Assembly (NCBI RefSeq): GCF_003944755.1
Contig: NZ_RWGU01000048.1
Location: 306,816-370,815 of the forward strand
Direction: 5' to 3'
Origin: Rhodovulum robiginosum
GTDB taxonomy: Bacteria > Pseudomonadota > Alphaproteobacteria > Rhodobacterales > Rhodobacteraceae
Length of the DNA stretch: 64,000 nt
The notes under the pieces were generated by a model. That model was not told the origin of the DNA and made no database searches. It saw only the letters and a program-made list of their open reading frames with translations. This document shows positions 27,313 to 37,221 of this stretch, piece by piece. A program made the translations under genes and the position numbers. The first letter of the stretch is position 1. Every line of letters starts with the position of its first letter.

Positions 27313-27816
27313 ATGTCGCTTTCCGAAGACTATCTTCAGACCGAGGAACTGCACCCCATCGACATCGTCGAGCATCTGGCCGAGCACCATGAGTGGGAGT
27401 TCGACCGCGTCACCGACGACCAGATCGCCATGGCGGTCGAGGGGCAGTGGCGGACCTACTCGATCACGCTGGCCTGGTCGGCGGCCGACGAGACGCTCAG
27501 GCTGATCTGCACCTTCGAGATGGAGCCGCCCGAGGACGCGCTGCCGGCGCTTTACGAGACGTTGAACCAGACCAACGACATGTGCTGGGCGGGCGCCTTT
27601 ACCTATTGGCAGGCGCAGCAGCTGATGGTCTGGCGCTACGGCCTGGTGCTGTCGGGCGGGCAACTGGCCAGCCCCGAACAGATCGACCGGCTGATCGGCT
27701 CGGCCGTGCTGACCTCCGAGCGGTTCTACCCGGCGTTCCAGCTGGTTGCCTGGGCGGGCCAAAGCCCCGAAGAGGCGCTTCAGGTGGCCATTGCCGAGGC
27801 CTACGGGCGCGCCTAA
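27313..27816 (+). CDS. YbjN domain-containing protein
   Basis: A 167-residue cytosolic protein of the YbjN family, a type III secretion chaperone-like fold (core IDIVEHLAEHHEWEFDRVTD, then YSITLAWSAADETLRLICTF). The ATG at 27313 (MSLSEDYLQTEEL) follows AAAGAGG. E. coli YbjN is a regulator-like protein of stress and motility phenotypes without a known mechanism. In Rhodobacteraceae this gene commonly precedes proC, as here (31-base gap), which suggests a shared transcript. Its biochemical role is unknown. Confidence 0.85.
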   Translation: MSLSEDYLQTEELHPIDIVEHLAEHHEWEFDRVTDDQIAMAVEGQWRTYSITLAWSAADETLRLICTFEMEPPEDALPALYETLNQTNDMCWAGAFTYWQAQQLMVWRYGLVLSGGQLASPEQIDRLIGSAVLTSERFYPAFQLVAWAGQSPEEALQVAIAEAYGRA

Positions 27817-27847
27817 CCTGCCCCCCGAAACCACAGGGGGCTTTGCG

Positions 27848-28665
<818 letters not shown>

Positions 28666-28669
<4 letters not shown>

Positions 28670-29004
28670 GCGAGATTTCCTTCGACGACTTTCTCAAGGT
28701 GGACATAAGGGTCGGCCGGATCACGCGGGCCGAGCCCTATCCGGAGGCGCGCAAACCGGCGATCAAGCTATGGGTCGATTTCGGCCCCGAGATCGGCGAG
28801 AAGAAAAGCTCGGCCCAGATCACCGCCCATTACGCGCCCGAGGATTTGCCGGGCAAGCAGGTGATGGCGGTGGTCAATTTCCCGCCGCGCCAGATCGGCA
28901 AGGTCATGTCCGAGGTGCTGGTGCTGGGCGTGCCCGACGCCGATGGCGAGGTCGTGTTGTTGCGCCCCGACCTGGAGGTGCCATTGGGCGGACGGCTGTA
29001 CTGA
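28666..29004 (+). CDS. CsaA-like tRNA-binding (TRBD) protein
   Basis: A 112-residue stand-alone tRNA-binding OB fold. Family blocks are [24 protein letters not shown] and [19 protein letters not shown]. CsaA of Bacillus has been reported as an export-related chaperone, while the fold is that of the tRNA-binding domain of MetRS and Arc1p. It overlaps proC by four bases at its start and the next gene by one at its end. Why it is coupled to proline synthesis is not known. Confidence 0.9.
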
Positions 29005-29957
29005 TGGCGCGGATACTGATCACGCGGCCCCTGCCCGAGCGGGTGATGGAGGCGGCCTATGCCCTGGGCGATATCGAGCTGCGCGAGAGCACGGCGCCGA
29101 TGAAACCCGGCGAGATGCGCGCGGCGCTGGCGATCTTCGATGCGGTGCTGCCGACGCTGGGCGACATGTTCTCGGCCGAGGTCTTCGCCGAGGTGCCGCA
29201 CCCCCGGGCGAAGCTGCTGGCCAATTTCGGGGTCGGCTACAACCATATCGACGTCGAGGCGGCGCGGGCCGTGGGCGTGGCGGTCACCAACACGCCGGGG
29301 GCCGTGACCGACGCCACCGCCGATATCGCGCTGACGCTGATCCTGATGAGTTGCCGACGGGCGGGCGAGGGCGAGCGGCTGGTGCGCGCGGGCAAGTGGA
29401 CGGGCTGGCACCCGATCCAGATGCTGGGCCAGCACGTGACGGCCAAGACCGTTGGCATCATCGGCATGGGCCGCATCGGGCAGGCCGTGGCGCGGCGGTG
29501 CCACCACGGGTTCGGCATGGAGGTGGTGGCCTTCAACCGATCGCCGATCGAGACCGATCTGCCGGTGCGGCAGGTGGCGACGCTGGCCGATCTGGCCGCG
29601 GCGGCCGACGTGGCGGTGGTGGCGGTGCCGGGCGGGCCCGAGACCCGTCACCTGATCGGGGCCGAGTTCTTCGCCGCGATGAAGCCCAGCGCGCATATCG
29701 TGAACATCGCCCGCGGCGACGTGGTCGACGAGGTCGCGCTGGTGGCCGCGCTGCAGACCGGCCAGATCGCCGGTGCCGGGCTGGATGTCTACGAGTTCGA
29801 GCCCAAGGTACCGCAGGCGCTGATGCGGATGGACAATGTCACCCTTCTGCCCCACCTGGGCACTGCCGCGCTGGAGGTGCGCGAGGCGATGGGCATGATG
29901 GCGGTGGACAACATCCGCGCCCATCTCGCCGGGGAGACGCTGCCGAACGTTGTTTAG
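29004..29957 (+). CDS. D-isomer 2-hydroxyacid dehydrogenase (D-glycerate/glyoxylate reductase-like)
   Basis: 317 residues with the NAD(P) motif GIIGMGRIGQAVARR, the catalytic arginine in NIARGDVVDE, a glutamate in the YEFEPKVP segment and the histidine in LLPHLGTAA. The N-terminal part (LPERVMEAAY... NFGVGYNHIDVEAA) resembles glyoxylate/hydroxypyruvate reductases and D-glycerate dehydrogenases. The substrate cannot be fixed from the sequence. It is the last gene of the ybjN-like-proC-csaA-like run, and its ATG overlaps the preceding TGA. Confidence 0.88.
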   Translation: MARILITRPLPERVMEAAYALGDIELRESTAPMKPGEMRAALAIFDAVLPTLGDMFSAEVFAEVPHPRAKLLANFGVGYNHIDVEAARAVGVAVTNTPGAVTDATADIALTLILMSCRRAGEGERLVRAGKWTGWHPIQMLGQHVTAKTVGIIGMGRIGQAVARRCHHGFGMEVVAFNRSPIETDLPVRQVATLADLAAAADVAVVAVPGGPETRHLIGAEFFAAMKPSAHIVNIARGDVVDEVALVAALQTGQIAGAGLDVYEFEPKVPQALMRMDNVTLLPHLGTAALEVREAMGMMAVDNIRAHLAGETLPNVV

Positions 29958-30073
29958 GGGCGCGGAATCGCGGTCGCCGCCGCACCCGGCAGGCTGTCCA
30001 TATGCGGCAGGCCGATCAAAGTTCGACCTACCGTGTGAAACGGCGTTTGATCTATTTCCCGAACAGGGACCGC

Positions 30074-30829
30074 TTAGCGCCCGAAGGAAAAGCGTCGCAT
30101 CAGCACCAGCGACACCGAAAAGCTATCGTCCGACTGAACGATGGGCGAATCCGCTGCGTCGCCCATCAGGCGCTCCCATGTCACGGTGCCGTCAAGGCTC
30201 CATTCGGGCGTAAACTGATAGGTCGCACCGAATTCGATACCGGCGCCAACGAGCCCTTCTCCTGGTGAATAGGCCGAAAAAGCAGAGCTTGATGCTTCGG
30301 CCGGCGACACGCCAAAATAGGTTGAGGTGTAGCTATCCGAGCCCCAAAGCGCCCGCGGCCCAACCGTTAGGGTAAGCTCGGTCGTCGGGCGAAAAATCGC
30401 GTCTGCGCCCACTTCCGCCACCCAGCTTTCATGGCCTATGACACCGTATCTGACGTCGGCAAAGGCCAGAAAGCCGTTGGTCTGATAGCCGATACCGCCG
30501 CCCAGTTCGACGCTGAGATCAACATCGTCCAGTCCCGCCAATTCCGAGTAATCCGAGTCGTTTCGCGGTCCGATCAGGCGAAAAGAGCCGCGTGGCCGCA
30601 ACCCCATGGCCACGGCGTTGGGGTCGGGATCGCCGAATTCCAACTTGCCAATGCGCAGATGCCCGAACTCGAACCCGCCGGTCACACCTGCCTCGTAATC
30701 TTCGGATCCGAAGTACTCCGGGGCGACGATACCGCCGAGACCCGCCGAGAACGACAACCCAACGCCGGATTCGGCAGAGGCCATAAGCGGCGTGATCGAA
30801 ATGACCGTAGCGAACAAAGCGGTTCTCAT
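30074..30829 (-). CDS. MipA/OmpV family outer-membrane protein
   Basis: 251 residues with a signal peptide ending ASA (residue 18) and alternating beta-strand pattern up to a terminal aromatic-rich strand (VLMRRFSFGR). The family hallmarks are GGIVAPEYFGSEDYEAG near the start and the F-GVSPAEA segment (TSTYFGVSPAEAS) in the second half. MipA of E. coli is a scaffold for murein synthesis, OmpV a porin. The gene and its flanks (29958-31100) are visibly lower in GC than the neighbours and use A/T-ending codons more often, which suggests acquisition by transfer. The 280 bases upstream, to tdk, hold no other gene I can support. Confidence 0.88.
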   Translation of the reverse strand: MRTALFATVISITPLMASAESGVGLSFSAGLGGIVAPEYFGSEDYEAGVTGGFEFGHLRIGKLEFGDPDPNAVAMGLRPRGSFRLIGPRNDSDYSELAGLDDVDLSVELGGGIGYQTNGFLAFADVRYGVIGHESWVAEVGADAIFRPTTELTLTVGPRALWGSDSYTSTYFGVSPAEASSSAFSAYSPGEGLVGAGIEFGATYQFTPEWSLDGTVTWERLMGDAADSPIVQSDDSFSVSLVLMRRFSFGR

Positions 30830-31109
30830 ATGATACCTGTGCCTTTCGGATGCGCGGCAAAAGTCGCAAGATTTATTCTCTAGCTAGAAACCTAGCGTGT
30901 CGCATCAGCAAATAAAGTGTGAATCGTCTTCCGCGAAACGGCAGGGCCGCACGCATACCTATTGTCCGAGTGTCCGGTCTTGCCGCGCACGGCAGAAGGC
31001 CCAGAGGTCGCACGGCAGTGACCGATGGCCTACGTCCGCAGAGGGCCGGAATTCGCCTCCACGCCTAAGCTTGCACCTCGAAAGGCAACCTTGCGCCGCG
31101 CAGCGGCCC

Positions 31110-31691
31110 CTAACCGTCGCCCATCGCCTCGCGCCAGTGGCGCCGGCAAAGCGACAGGTAGGTTTCGTTTCCGCCGATCTGCACCTGGGCGCCGTCCTTC
31201 GCCGGCTGCCCGTCGGGGCCCATCCGCACCACCATCGTGGCCTTTCGCCCGCAATGGCAGATCGTGCGCACCTCGCGCATCTCGTCGGCCAGCGCCAAGA
31301 GCGCGGCCGAGCCCGGGAACAGATCGCCCCTGAAATCGACGCGCAGCCCGTAGCACATGACCGGCACGTTCAGATCATCCACCGCGCGGGCCAGTTGCCA
31401 GACCTGGTCGCGGGTCAGGAACTGGGCCTCGTCGATAAAGGCGCAGGCGCAAGGGCCCCGGGCCAGACGGCTCTCGATTATGTCAAAGAGGTCGTCCGCG
31501 GGGCCGAAGGTCTGGGCCGGCTCGCCGATGCCGATGCGCGAGGCGATGCGGCCCGGCCCCGCGCGGGTATCCAGCCGCGCGGTCAGCAGCAGCGTCTCCA
31601 TCCCCCGCTCGCGGTAATTGTGCGACGCCTGCAGCAGGATCGTCGACTTGCCCGCGTTCATGGTGGAGTAGTGGAAGTAAAGCTTGGCCAT
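31110..31691 (-). CDS. tdk: Thymidine kinase
   Basis: Phosphorylates thymidine to dTMP with ATP. It is a type II (TK1-like) kinase of 193 residues. The P-loop is MNAGKST (K15), the Walker B-like block is FIDEAQF (D87, catalytic E88), and a zinc site is formed by CHC (C145, C147) with C182 and H185. It lies four bases behind carB on the same strand and is probably co-transcribed, pairing de novo carbamoyl phosphate supply with pyrimidine salvage. Confidence 0.95.
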   Translation of the reverse strand: MAKLYFHYSTMNAGKSTILLQASHNYRERGMETLLLTARLDTRAGPGRIASRIGIGEPAQTFGPADDLFDIIESRLARGPCACAFIDEAQFLTRDQVWQLARAVDDLNVPVMCYGLRVDFRGDLFPGSAALLALADEMREVRTICHCGRKATMVVRMGPDGQPAKDGAQVQIGGNETYLSLCRRHWREAMGDG

Positions 31692-31695
31692 GGCC

Positions 31696-34600
31696 TCAGC
31701 CTTGCAGGCTTTCCACCCCGAGCTCGCCCTCTTCGCGCGATTTCATCGCCAGCGCCGCGGCGTGGCTGGCGGCGGCGGTGGTGAAATAGGGGATACGGTC
31801 CGACAGCGCCACCGCGCGCATCGAGCGCGAATCCGACACCGCCTGCGTGCCCTCGGTGGTGTTCATCACCAGGTGCACCAGCCCGTCCTTCATCACGTCG
31901 ACGATGGTGCGCCCGCCCTCGTAGGCCTTGTTGACGATCTCGGTCTCTATCCCGTTGGCGGCAAGGAACTTGGCCGTGCCGCGGGTGGCGAGAATGGAAA
32001 AGCCCAGGCCGGTCAGGATGCGGGCAGTCTCGGACAGTTGCGGTGTCTTGTCGGCATCCTTGATCGACAGGAACACGCAGCCCTGGTGCGGCAGGTCGGT
32101 GCCCGCGCCCATCTGCGCCTTGAGAAAGGCGCGGGCAAAGCTGTGGTCGTAGCCCATCACCTCGCCGGTCGAGCGCATCTCGGGGCCGAGCAGCGTGTCG
32201 ACGCCGGGGAAGCGGGCGAAGGGCAGCACTGCCTCTTTCACGGCAAAGCCCTCGATCTGCGGGTCGACCAGGGTGAATTCGCTCAGCTTTTCGCCCGCCA
32301 TCAGCCGCGCGGCAATCGACGCGATGGGCGAGTTCACCGCCTTGGCCACGAAGGGCACCGTGCGGCTGGCGCGCGGGTTGACCTCGATCAGGTAAACATC
32401 GCCATCCTTGACCGCGTATTGCACGTTCATCAGGCCGACCACGCCCAGCTCCAGCGCCAGCGCGCGGGTCTGGCGCTTGAGTTCGTCGACGATCTCGGGG
32501 GCCAGCGAATAGGGCGGCAGCGAGCAGGCCGAGTCGCCCGAATGGACGCCCGCCTCTTCGATGTGCTGCATGATGCCGGCGACGTGTACGTCGGCCCCGT
32601 CGCACAGAGCGTCGACATCGACCTCGGTCGCCCCAGACAGGTAGCTGTCCAACAAAACCGGCGATTTGCCCGAGACCACGACGGCCTCGGAGATGTAGCG
32701 TTCCAGTTGCGCGGTGTCGCGGACTATCTCCATCGCCCGGCCGCCGAGCACGTAGGAGGGCCGGATCACCAGCGGGTAGCCGATGGCCTCGGCCGCCTCC
32801 ATTGCCGCCTCGGCCGAGGCGGCGATCGCGTTCTTGGGCTGCTTGAGGGCCAGCTTGTGCACCAGCGCCTGGAACCGCTCGCGATCCTCGGCCAGGTCGA
32901 TGGCGTCGGGCGAGGTGCCGAGGATCGGGATGCCCTCGGATTGCAGCGCATCGGCCAGCTTGAGCGGGGTCTGCCCGCCGAACTGCACGATCACCCCGTG
33001 CAGCGTGCCGCGGTCTTGTTCGACCCGCAGGATTTCCATCACATGTTCGAAGGTCAGGGGCTCGAAATACAGCCGGTCCGAGGTGTCGTAGTCGGTCGAC
33101 ACGGTCTCGGGGTTGCAGTTGATCATGATCGTCTCATAGCCCGCGTCGGTCAATGCGAAGCAGGCGTGGCAGCAACAATAGTCGAACTCGATGCCCTGGC
33201 CGATCCGGTTGGGCCCGCCGCCCAGGATCACCACCTTCTTGCGGGTCGAGGGGCGCGCCTCGCACTCGACCTCGCCCATCACCGGGGATTCGTAGGTCGA
33301 GTACATGTAGGGCGTCTGCGCCTCGAACTCGGCCGCGCAGGTGTCGATCCGCTTGAAGACGGCGGTAACGCCCAGATTGAGCCGCGCCCGGCGCACCTGC
33401 GCCTCTTCGCGGCCGGTGAGCGTGGCCAGCCGCGCATCGGTAAAGCCCAGCATCTTGAGCTGCCTGAGGCCCTCTTCGGTGACCGGCAGCCCCTCCTTTC
33501 GGATGCGCTCTTCGGCCTCGACGATTTCGCGGATGCGCGACAGGAACCACGGATCGAAACTGGTGGTGGCCTGGATGTCGTCATCCGACATGCCATGACG
33601 CATCGCCTGGGCGATCAGACGCAGGCGGTCGGGCGTCTGTTTCGACAGCGCGGCGACGATCCGGGCGTGGTCCGGGGCGCCCTCGATGGCGATTTCGTCA
33701 AATCCGGACAGGCCGGTTTCAAGCGAGGCCAGCGCCTTTTGCAGCGACTCGTGGATCGTGCGGCCGATCGCCATCGCCTCGCCGACCGATTTCATCGCGG
33801 TCGTCAGCTCGGCCTTGGCGCCGGGGAATTTTTCGAAGGCAAAGCGCGGGATCTTGGTGACCACGTAGTCGATGGTCGGCTCGAAACTCGCGGGCGTGAC
33901 CTTGGTGATGTCGTTGTCCAGTTCGTCCAGCGTGTAGCCCACGGCCAGCTTCGCGGCGATCTTGGCGATGGGAAAGCCCGTCGCCTTGGAGGCCAGCGCC
34001 GAGGATCGCGAGACGCGCGGGTTCATCTCGATCACCACCATGCGGCCGTCTTCGGGGTTGATCGCCCATTGCACGTTCGACCCGCCTGTCTCGACCCCGA
34101 TCTCGCGCAGCACGGCGATGGAGCCGTTGCGCATCATCTGGTATTCCTTGTCGGTCAGCGTCAGCGCGGGCGCCACGGTGACGGAATCGCCCGTGTGCAC
34201 GCCCATCGGGTCGACGTTTTCGATGGAACAGACGATGATCGCGTTGTCCGCCTTGTCGCGGACCACCTCCATCTCGAATTCCTTCCAGCCCAGCAGGCTT
34301 TCGTCGATCAGGATCTGTTTGACCGGCGAGGCATCCAGCCCGGTGCGGCAGTAATGCTCGAACTCCTGTCGGTTATAGGCCACGCCGCCCCCGGTGCCGC
34401 CCAGTGTGTAGGCGGGCCGGATGATCGCCGGCAGGCCGACATGTTCCAGCGCGGCCATGCATTCTTCCATCGTGTTGGCGATGGTGGCCTTGGGGTTTTC
34501 CAGCCCGATGCGGTCCATCGCCTCGCGGAACAGCTTGCGGTCCTCGGCCATCTCGATGGCGGCGCGGTTGGCGCCGATGAGTTCGACCCCGAACTTGTGC

Positions 34601-34923
34601 AGCACGCCCATGTCGGCCAGTTTCAGCGAGGTGTTCAGCCCGGTCTGCCCGCCCATGGTCGGCAACAGCGCGTCGGGGCGTTCCTTTTCGATGATCTTGG
34701 CGACGACTTCTGGCGTGATGGGCTCGATATAGGTGGCATCGGCCAGCCCCGGGTCGGTCATGATCGTGGCGGGGTTCGAGTTGACCAGGATCACCCGGTA
34801 GCCCTCTTCCCGCAGCGCCTTGCAGGCCTGTGCGCCGGAATAGTCGAATTCGCAGGCCTGACCGATGATGATGGGCCCCGCGCCGATGATCATGATCGAT
34901 TTGATATCGGTTCTCTTCGGCAT
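31696..34923 (-). CDS. carB: Carbamoyl-phosphate synthase large subunit
   Basis: Makes carbamoyl phosphate from bicarbonate, ammonia (delivered by CarA) and two ATP for arginine and pyrimidine synthesis. The 1075 residues show the internal duplication of the family. The first half begins [20 protein letters not shown]; the second has [20 protein letters not shown]. Each half carries an ATP-grasp fold, with an oligomerisation domain between and an MGS-like allosteric domain at the C terminus ([19 protein letters not shown]). carA is not in the window. argF, which uses the product, lies at 59241. Confidence 0.98.
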   Translation of the reverse strand: MPKRTDIKSIMIIGAGPIIIGQACEFDYSGAQACKALREEGYRVILVNSNPATIMTDPGLADATYIEPITPEVVAKIIEKERPDALLPTMGGQTGLNTSLKLADMGVLHKFGVELIGANRAAIEMAEDRKLFREAMDRIGLENPKATIANTMEECMAALEHVGLPAIIRPAYTLGGTGGGVAYNRQEFEHYCRTGLDASPVKQILIDESLLGWKEFEMEVVRDKADNAIIVCSIENVDPMGVHTGDSVTVAPALTLTDKEYQMMRNGSIAVLREIGVETGGSNVQWAINPEDGRMVVIEMNPRVSRSSALASKATGFPIAKIAAKLAVGYTLDELDNDITKVTPASFEPTIDYVVTKIPRFAFEKFPGAKAELTTAMKSVGEAMAIGRTIHESLQKALASLETGLSGFDEIAIEGAPDHARIVAALSKQTPDRLRLIAQAMRHGMSDDDIQATTSFDPWFLSRIREIVEAEERIRKEGLPVTEEGLRQLKMLGFTDARLATLTGREEAQVRRARLNLGVTAVFKRIDTCAAEFEAQTPYMYSTYESPVMGEVECEARPSTRKKVVILGGGPNRIGQGIEFDYCCCHACFALTDAGYETIMINCNPETVSTDYDTSDRLYFEPLTFEHVMEILRVEQDRGTLHGVIVQFGGQTPLKLADALQSEGIPILGTSPDAIDLAEDRERFQALVHKLALKQPKNAIAASAEAAMEAAEAIGYPLVIRPSYVLGGRAMEIVRDTAQLERYISEAVVVSGKSPVLLDSYLSGATEVDVDALCDGADVHVAGIMQHIEEAGVHSGDSACSLPPYSLAPEIVDELKRQTRALALELGVVGLMNVQYAVKDGDVYLIEVNPRASRTVPFVAKAVNSPIASIAARLMAGEKLSEFTLVDPQIEGFAVKEAVLPFARFPGVDTLLGPEMRSTGEVMGYDHSFARAFLKAQMGAGTDLPHQGCVFLSIKDADKTPQLSETARILTGLGFSILATRGTAKFLAANGIETEIVNKAYEGGRTIVDVMKDGLVHLVMNTTEGTQAVSDSRSMRAVALSDRIPYFTTAAASHAAALAMKSREEGELGVESLQG

Positions 34924-35006
34924 GGCCCGTCCCCCGGAATGGCAAATCCTCGCGGGTTATAGACAAGCGGGATGGGCGCGCAAGGGTGGGACGCGCTTTT
35001 TCGCAC

Positions 35007-36326
35007 TCAGCCCGGCGGAGCGGCCCAGGCGGGCGCGGCACGCCCCTCCGGCGGGGCCGGTCGGGCCGCCGCCCGTGCCATGCGAAGCGCGATCAGCCCC
35101 AAGAGCCCGGCCAGCAGCGGCACCGTCAGAAGCACCGGCAGATGCGCGCCCTGCGGCAGCGCAATGAGCGTGCGAAAGGCGGCAAAAGCGGTGGCCACCG
35201 CGAACAGAAACAGCAGAGCCGCGCCACGCCACGCCGGAAACACCCCGACCAGGCCGGGCATCAGAAAGAGCGCGGTCAGGTAGTAATGCGCCCAGGCAAG
35301 CGGCGCGCAAAGCGGCGCCAGCAGGCAAAGCGCAAGCACCGGCAGGCGCACCCGGTCGGGGCCCGGCGGCAGGGCGCGCCCGACGAACAGGAGATAGGCC
35401 AGCCCGGCGGCCAACACCGCCTTGACGGCGAGGCCGACCCACAGCGGCTCTGCGATGAGATCCTGCTTGCCGACCGCCAGCTCCGGCAGGCCGCCGCCGA
35501 TCAACTGCGACGTCTTGATCAGGAAAACCTCCAGCGAGAAATTCGTGACCGCCGGCGCCACCGCGCCGCTGATCTGCGACAGCCGTTCGGCGAATTCGGC
35601 ATGCAGCCCGTCGGGCACCAGCGCAAGGCTGAGCGCGGCAAGGCCGGCGAGGCTGACCGCGAACCCGGCCAGCGCCCGGCGGCTGCCGGAAATCAGGAAG
35701 ACCAGCGCAAAGACCGCCGGGGCGAGCTTCAGCGCCGCGGCCAGCCCCAGGACGGCCCCGGCCAGCCCGGCCCGGCCGGCCAGCAACCGCTCCATCGACA
35801 GCAGCACGAGAAAGCTGACCAGGATCTGCGGCTGGTTGAGCGAGATCGCGTAGCCCGAGATGAACGAGGTCTGCAGCATCGCGACCGAGATCAGCGCCCA
35901 GCCCCAGCGCGGCAGCCAGACCGGCCGCATGATCCGGGCGGCAAGCGCGACGCTGGCCGCCATCGCCGCGATGTTCAGCACCTGCGCGCCGTTGAAAAAG
36001 CTTTGCGGCCCGACCGCGTGGGCCAGCGGCGCCAGCAAGACGGCCCAGAGCGGCGGATAGACGTAAGGCACGGCCAGTTCGTCGGGATGGCCCATATCGG
36101 CCACCGCCTGCGCCCAGAGCGGCGGCATGTCGCCCACCAGGATACCCGGCGGCGCGGCATAGACCTGACCGGGCAGGCCCGCGCCCTGGAACCACGCGGC
36201 GAAATAGACGGCGGAAAGATCCAGCCCCCAGATATTCCAGCTCGCCTGGATCGCCAGCACCGCCCAGGCGGCCAGAATGAATGCCGCGGCGAGCCGGTCG
36301 CGCTGGTCTTTGCCTGTCCGTGTCAT
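35007..36326 (-). CDS. GT87-family (DUF2029) membrane glycosyltransferase
   Basis: A 439-residue polytopic membrane protein of about ten or more segments. The N-terminal loop holds a D-SAVYFAAW motif and a YPPLWAVLLAPLA motif, typical of the polyprenol-phosphate-mannose-dependent mannosyltransferase-like GT87 family. The ATG at 36326 (MTRTGKDQRDR) was chosen over an in-frame TTG 15 bases upstream. A second, distant member lies at 51903-53156. The sugar, acceptor and pathway are unknown; no polysaccharide genes are beside it. It diverges from the CPBP gene with a 109-base spacer. Confidence 0.75.
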   Translation of the reverse strand: MTRTGKDQRDRLAAAFILAAWAVLAIQASWNIWGLDLSAVYFAAWFQGAGLPGQVYAAPPGILVGDMPPLWAQAVADMGHPDELAVPYVYPPLWAVLLAPLAHAVGPQSFFNGAQVLNIAAMAASVALAARIMRPVWLPRWGWALISVAMLQTSFISGYAISLNQPQILVSFLVLLSMERLLAGRAGLAGAVLGLAAALKLAPAVFALVFLISGSRRALAGFAVSLAGLAALSLALVPDGLHAEFAERLSQISGAVAPAVTNFSLEVFLIKTSQLIGGGLPELAVGKQDLIAEPLWVGLAVKAVLAAGLAYLLFVGRALPPGPDRVRLPVLALCLLAPLCAPLAWAHYYLTALFLMPGLVGVFPAWRGAALLFLFAVATAFAAFRTLIALPQGAHLPVLLTVPLLAGLLGLIALRMARAAARPAPPEGRAAPAWAAPPG

Positions 36327-36435
36327 CGGCCCTCTCGACAACGTGGTTTGCGTTTCGGCGACAATATTGGCGATTTGTGCCCATTATGCGGCGCGGCTGT
36401 GGAACCGCGCGGGCCGCGGGCCTATCTCAAGCTGC

Positions 36436-37116
36436 ATGTCCAAGACCGACCCCATGCCTGCCACCGCGCCCGGCGAAAGGGCGCGACAGCGCCTGTGGGC
36501 CGAGTTCGCGCTGCTTTTCGTGGCTGCGCCGCTGGCCATGGCGCTGGCGCTGCCGCCTGCGGCGCTGTTTCCGGCGCTTTTCACGCTGACCGCCTTGGGG
36601 CTGGGCCTGTTGCACGTCACCGAAGGGTTTCACTGGCGCGAGCTGGGGCAGGGGGTGCGGCGGATCGACTGGCGCGCGGTGCTGATCTTTGCCGCGGTCA
36701 CGCTGGCCGTGGCGCTGGCGGTGGTCTTCGCCACCGCGCCGTCCAGCGCGTTTTCGCTGGTCCGGGAGCGCCCGGTCCTGTTCGCCATGATCGTCCTGCT
36801 CTACCCGCCGCTTTCGGCCTTGCCGCAAGAGATCGTCTTTCGGCCGCTCTTTTTCCGCCGCTACGGCGCGCTCTTGCCCGGCCTATGGCCGGCGATAGCG
36901 CTCAACGCCGGGCTCTTTTCGCTGGCGCACCTGATGTACTGGAGCTGGATCGTCGCGGCGATGACCTTTTGCGGCGGGCTCGCCTTCGGCTGGGCCTACG
37001 AGGCGCGGCGGAATTTCCCGATGGCGGTGGCGATGCACAGCATTGCGGGCTGGGTCCTCTTTGCCGTGGGGCTTGGCGTTTTCTTCTATTCGGGCAATGT
37101 CACCCGCCCGTTCTGA
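36436..37116 (+). CDS. CPBP-family intramembrane protease (intact)
   Basis: 226 residues with about six membrane segments. The first catalytic motif is LPQEIVFRPLFFRRYG, with glutamine in place of the first glutamate of the EExxxR consensus, a variant seen in part of the family. The second is SLAHLMYW, and a further histidine is in AMHSIAGW. The ATG at 36436 (MSKTDPMPATAP) or 36454 could be the start. CPBP proteins include the prenyl protease Rce1 and bacterial bacteriocin-immunity proteins. This one lies directly upstream of bchE in the same orientation, but a terminator-like hairpin and regulatory sites separate them. Confidence 0.82.
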   Translation: MSKTDPMPATAPGERARQRLWAEFALLFVAAPLAMALALPPAALFPALFTLTALGLGLLHVTEGFHWRELGQGVRRIDWRAVLIFAAVTLAVALAVVFATAPSSAFSLVRERPVLFAMIVLLYPPLSALPQEIVFRPLFFRRYGALLPGLWPAIALNAGLFSLAHLMYWSWIVAAMTFCGGLAFGWAYEARRNFPMAVAMHSIAGWVLFAVGLGVFFYSGNVTRPF

Positions 37117-37125
37117 CGCAGGCCG

Positions 37126-37156
37126 AACTGTCACAGCCAAGCTGACAGTTTTTTGA
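37126..37156 (+). terminator. CPBP gene terminator / alternative PpsR-like palindrome
   Basis: AACTGTCA and TGACAGTT form an eight-pair stem around nine bases and run straight into TTTTT, which fits an intrinsic terminator for the gene ending at 37116. The same bases also read TGT-N13-ACA (37129-37147), one base longer than the PpsR consensus spacing, so the element may have either role or both. Confidence 0.5.
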
Positions 37157-37166
37157 CTTGTGTCAA
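37153..37166. promoter_or_regulatory. Fnr-type box TTGAC-TTGT-GTCAA upstream of bchE
   Basis: A perfect five-base inverted repeat with four-base spacing, fitting the Fnr/FixK pattern TTGAY-N4-RTCAA. Its centre is 62 bases before the bchE ATG; with the usual -41.5 position the transcript would start near 37201. Control of bchE by FnrL is known in Rhodobacter. Confidence 0.6.
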
Positions 37167-37178
37167 TTCTGATTGACA
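37161..37178. promoter_or_regulatory. PpsR/CrtJ-type operator TGT-N12-ACA upstream of bchE
   Basis: TGTCAATTCTGATTGACA fits the TGT-N12-ACA consensus with exact spacing and has seven-base perfect arms (TGTCAAT/ATTGACA). PpsR/CrtJ represses photosynthesis genes under oxygen. The site overlaps the Fnr-type box by six bases and lies between it and the probable -10 region, as expected for a repressor. Confidence 0.7.
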
Positions 37179-37221
37179 GTGGATGTGTCATGTTCCGCTC
37201 CGAACCACGGGGAGTCGATCC

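Noticed and set aside
27230..27505. A 91-codon plus-strand frame (MFFMPDLEQAPK) overlapping the YbjN-like gene
   Set aside because: After the first 25 codons it is an out-of-frame reading of the YbjN-like gene. A very short leader peptide cannot be excluded, but nothing supports it.
31684..34962. A 1092-codon open frame on the plus strand opposite carB
   Set aside because: It is the exact antisense of carB. High GC removes stop codons in that frame, and the text (runs of G, R, H, V, D, Q, L) has no family pattern.
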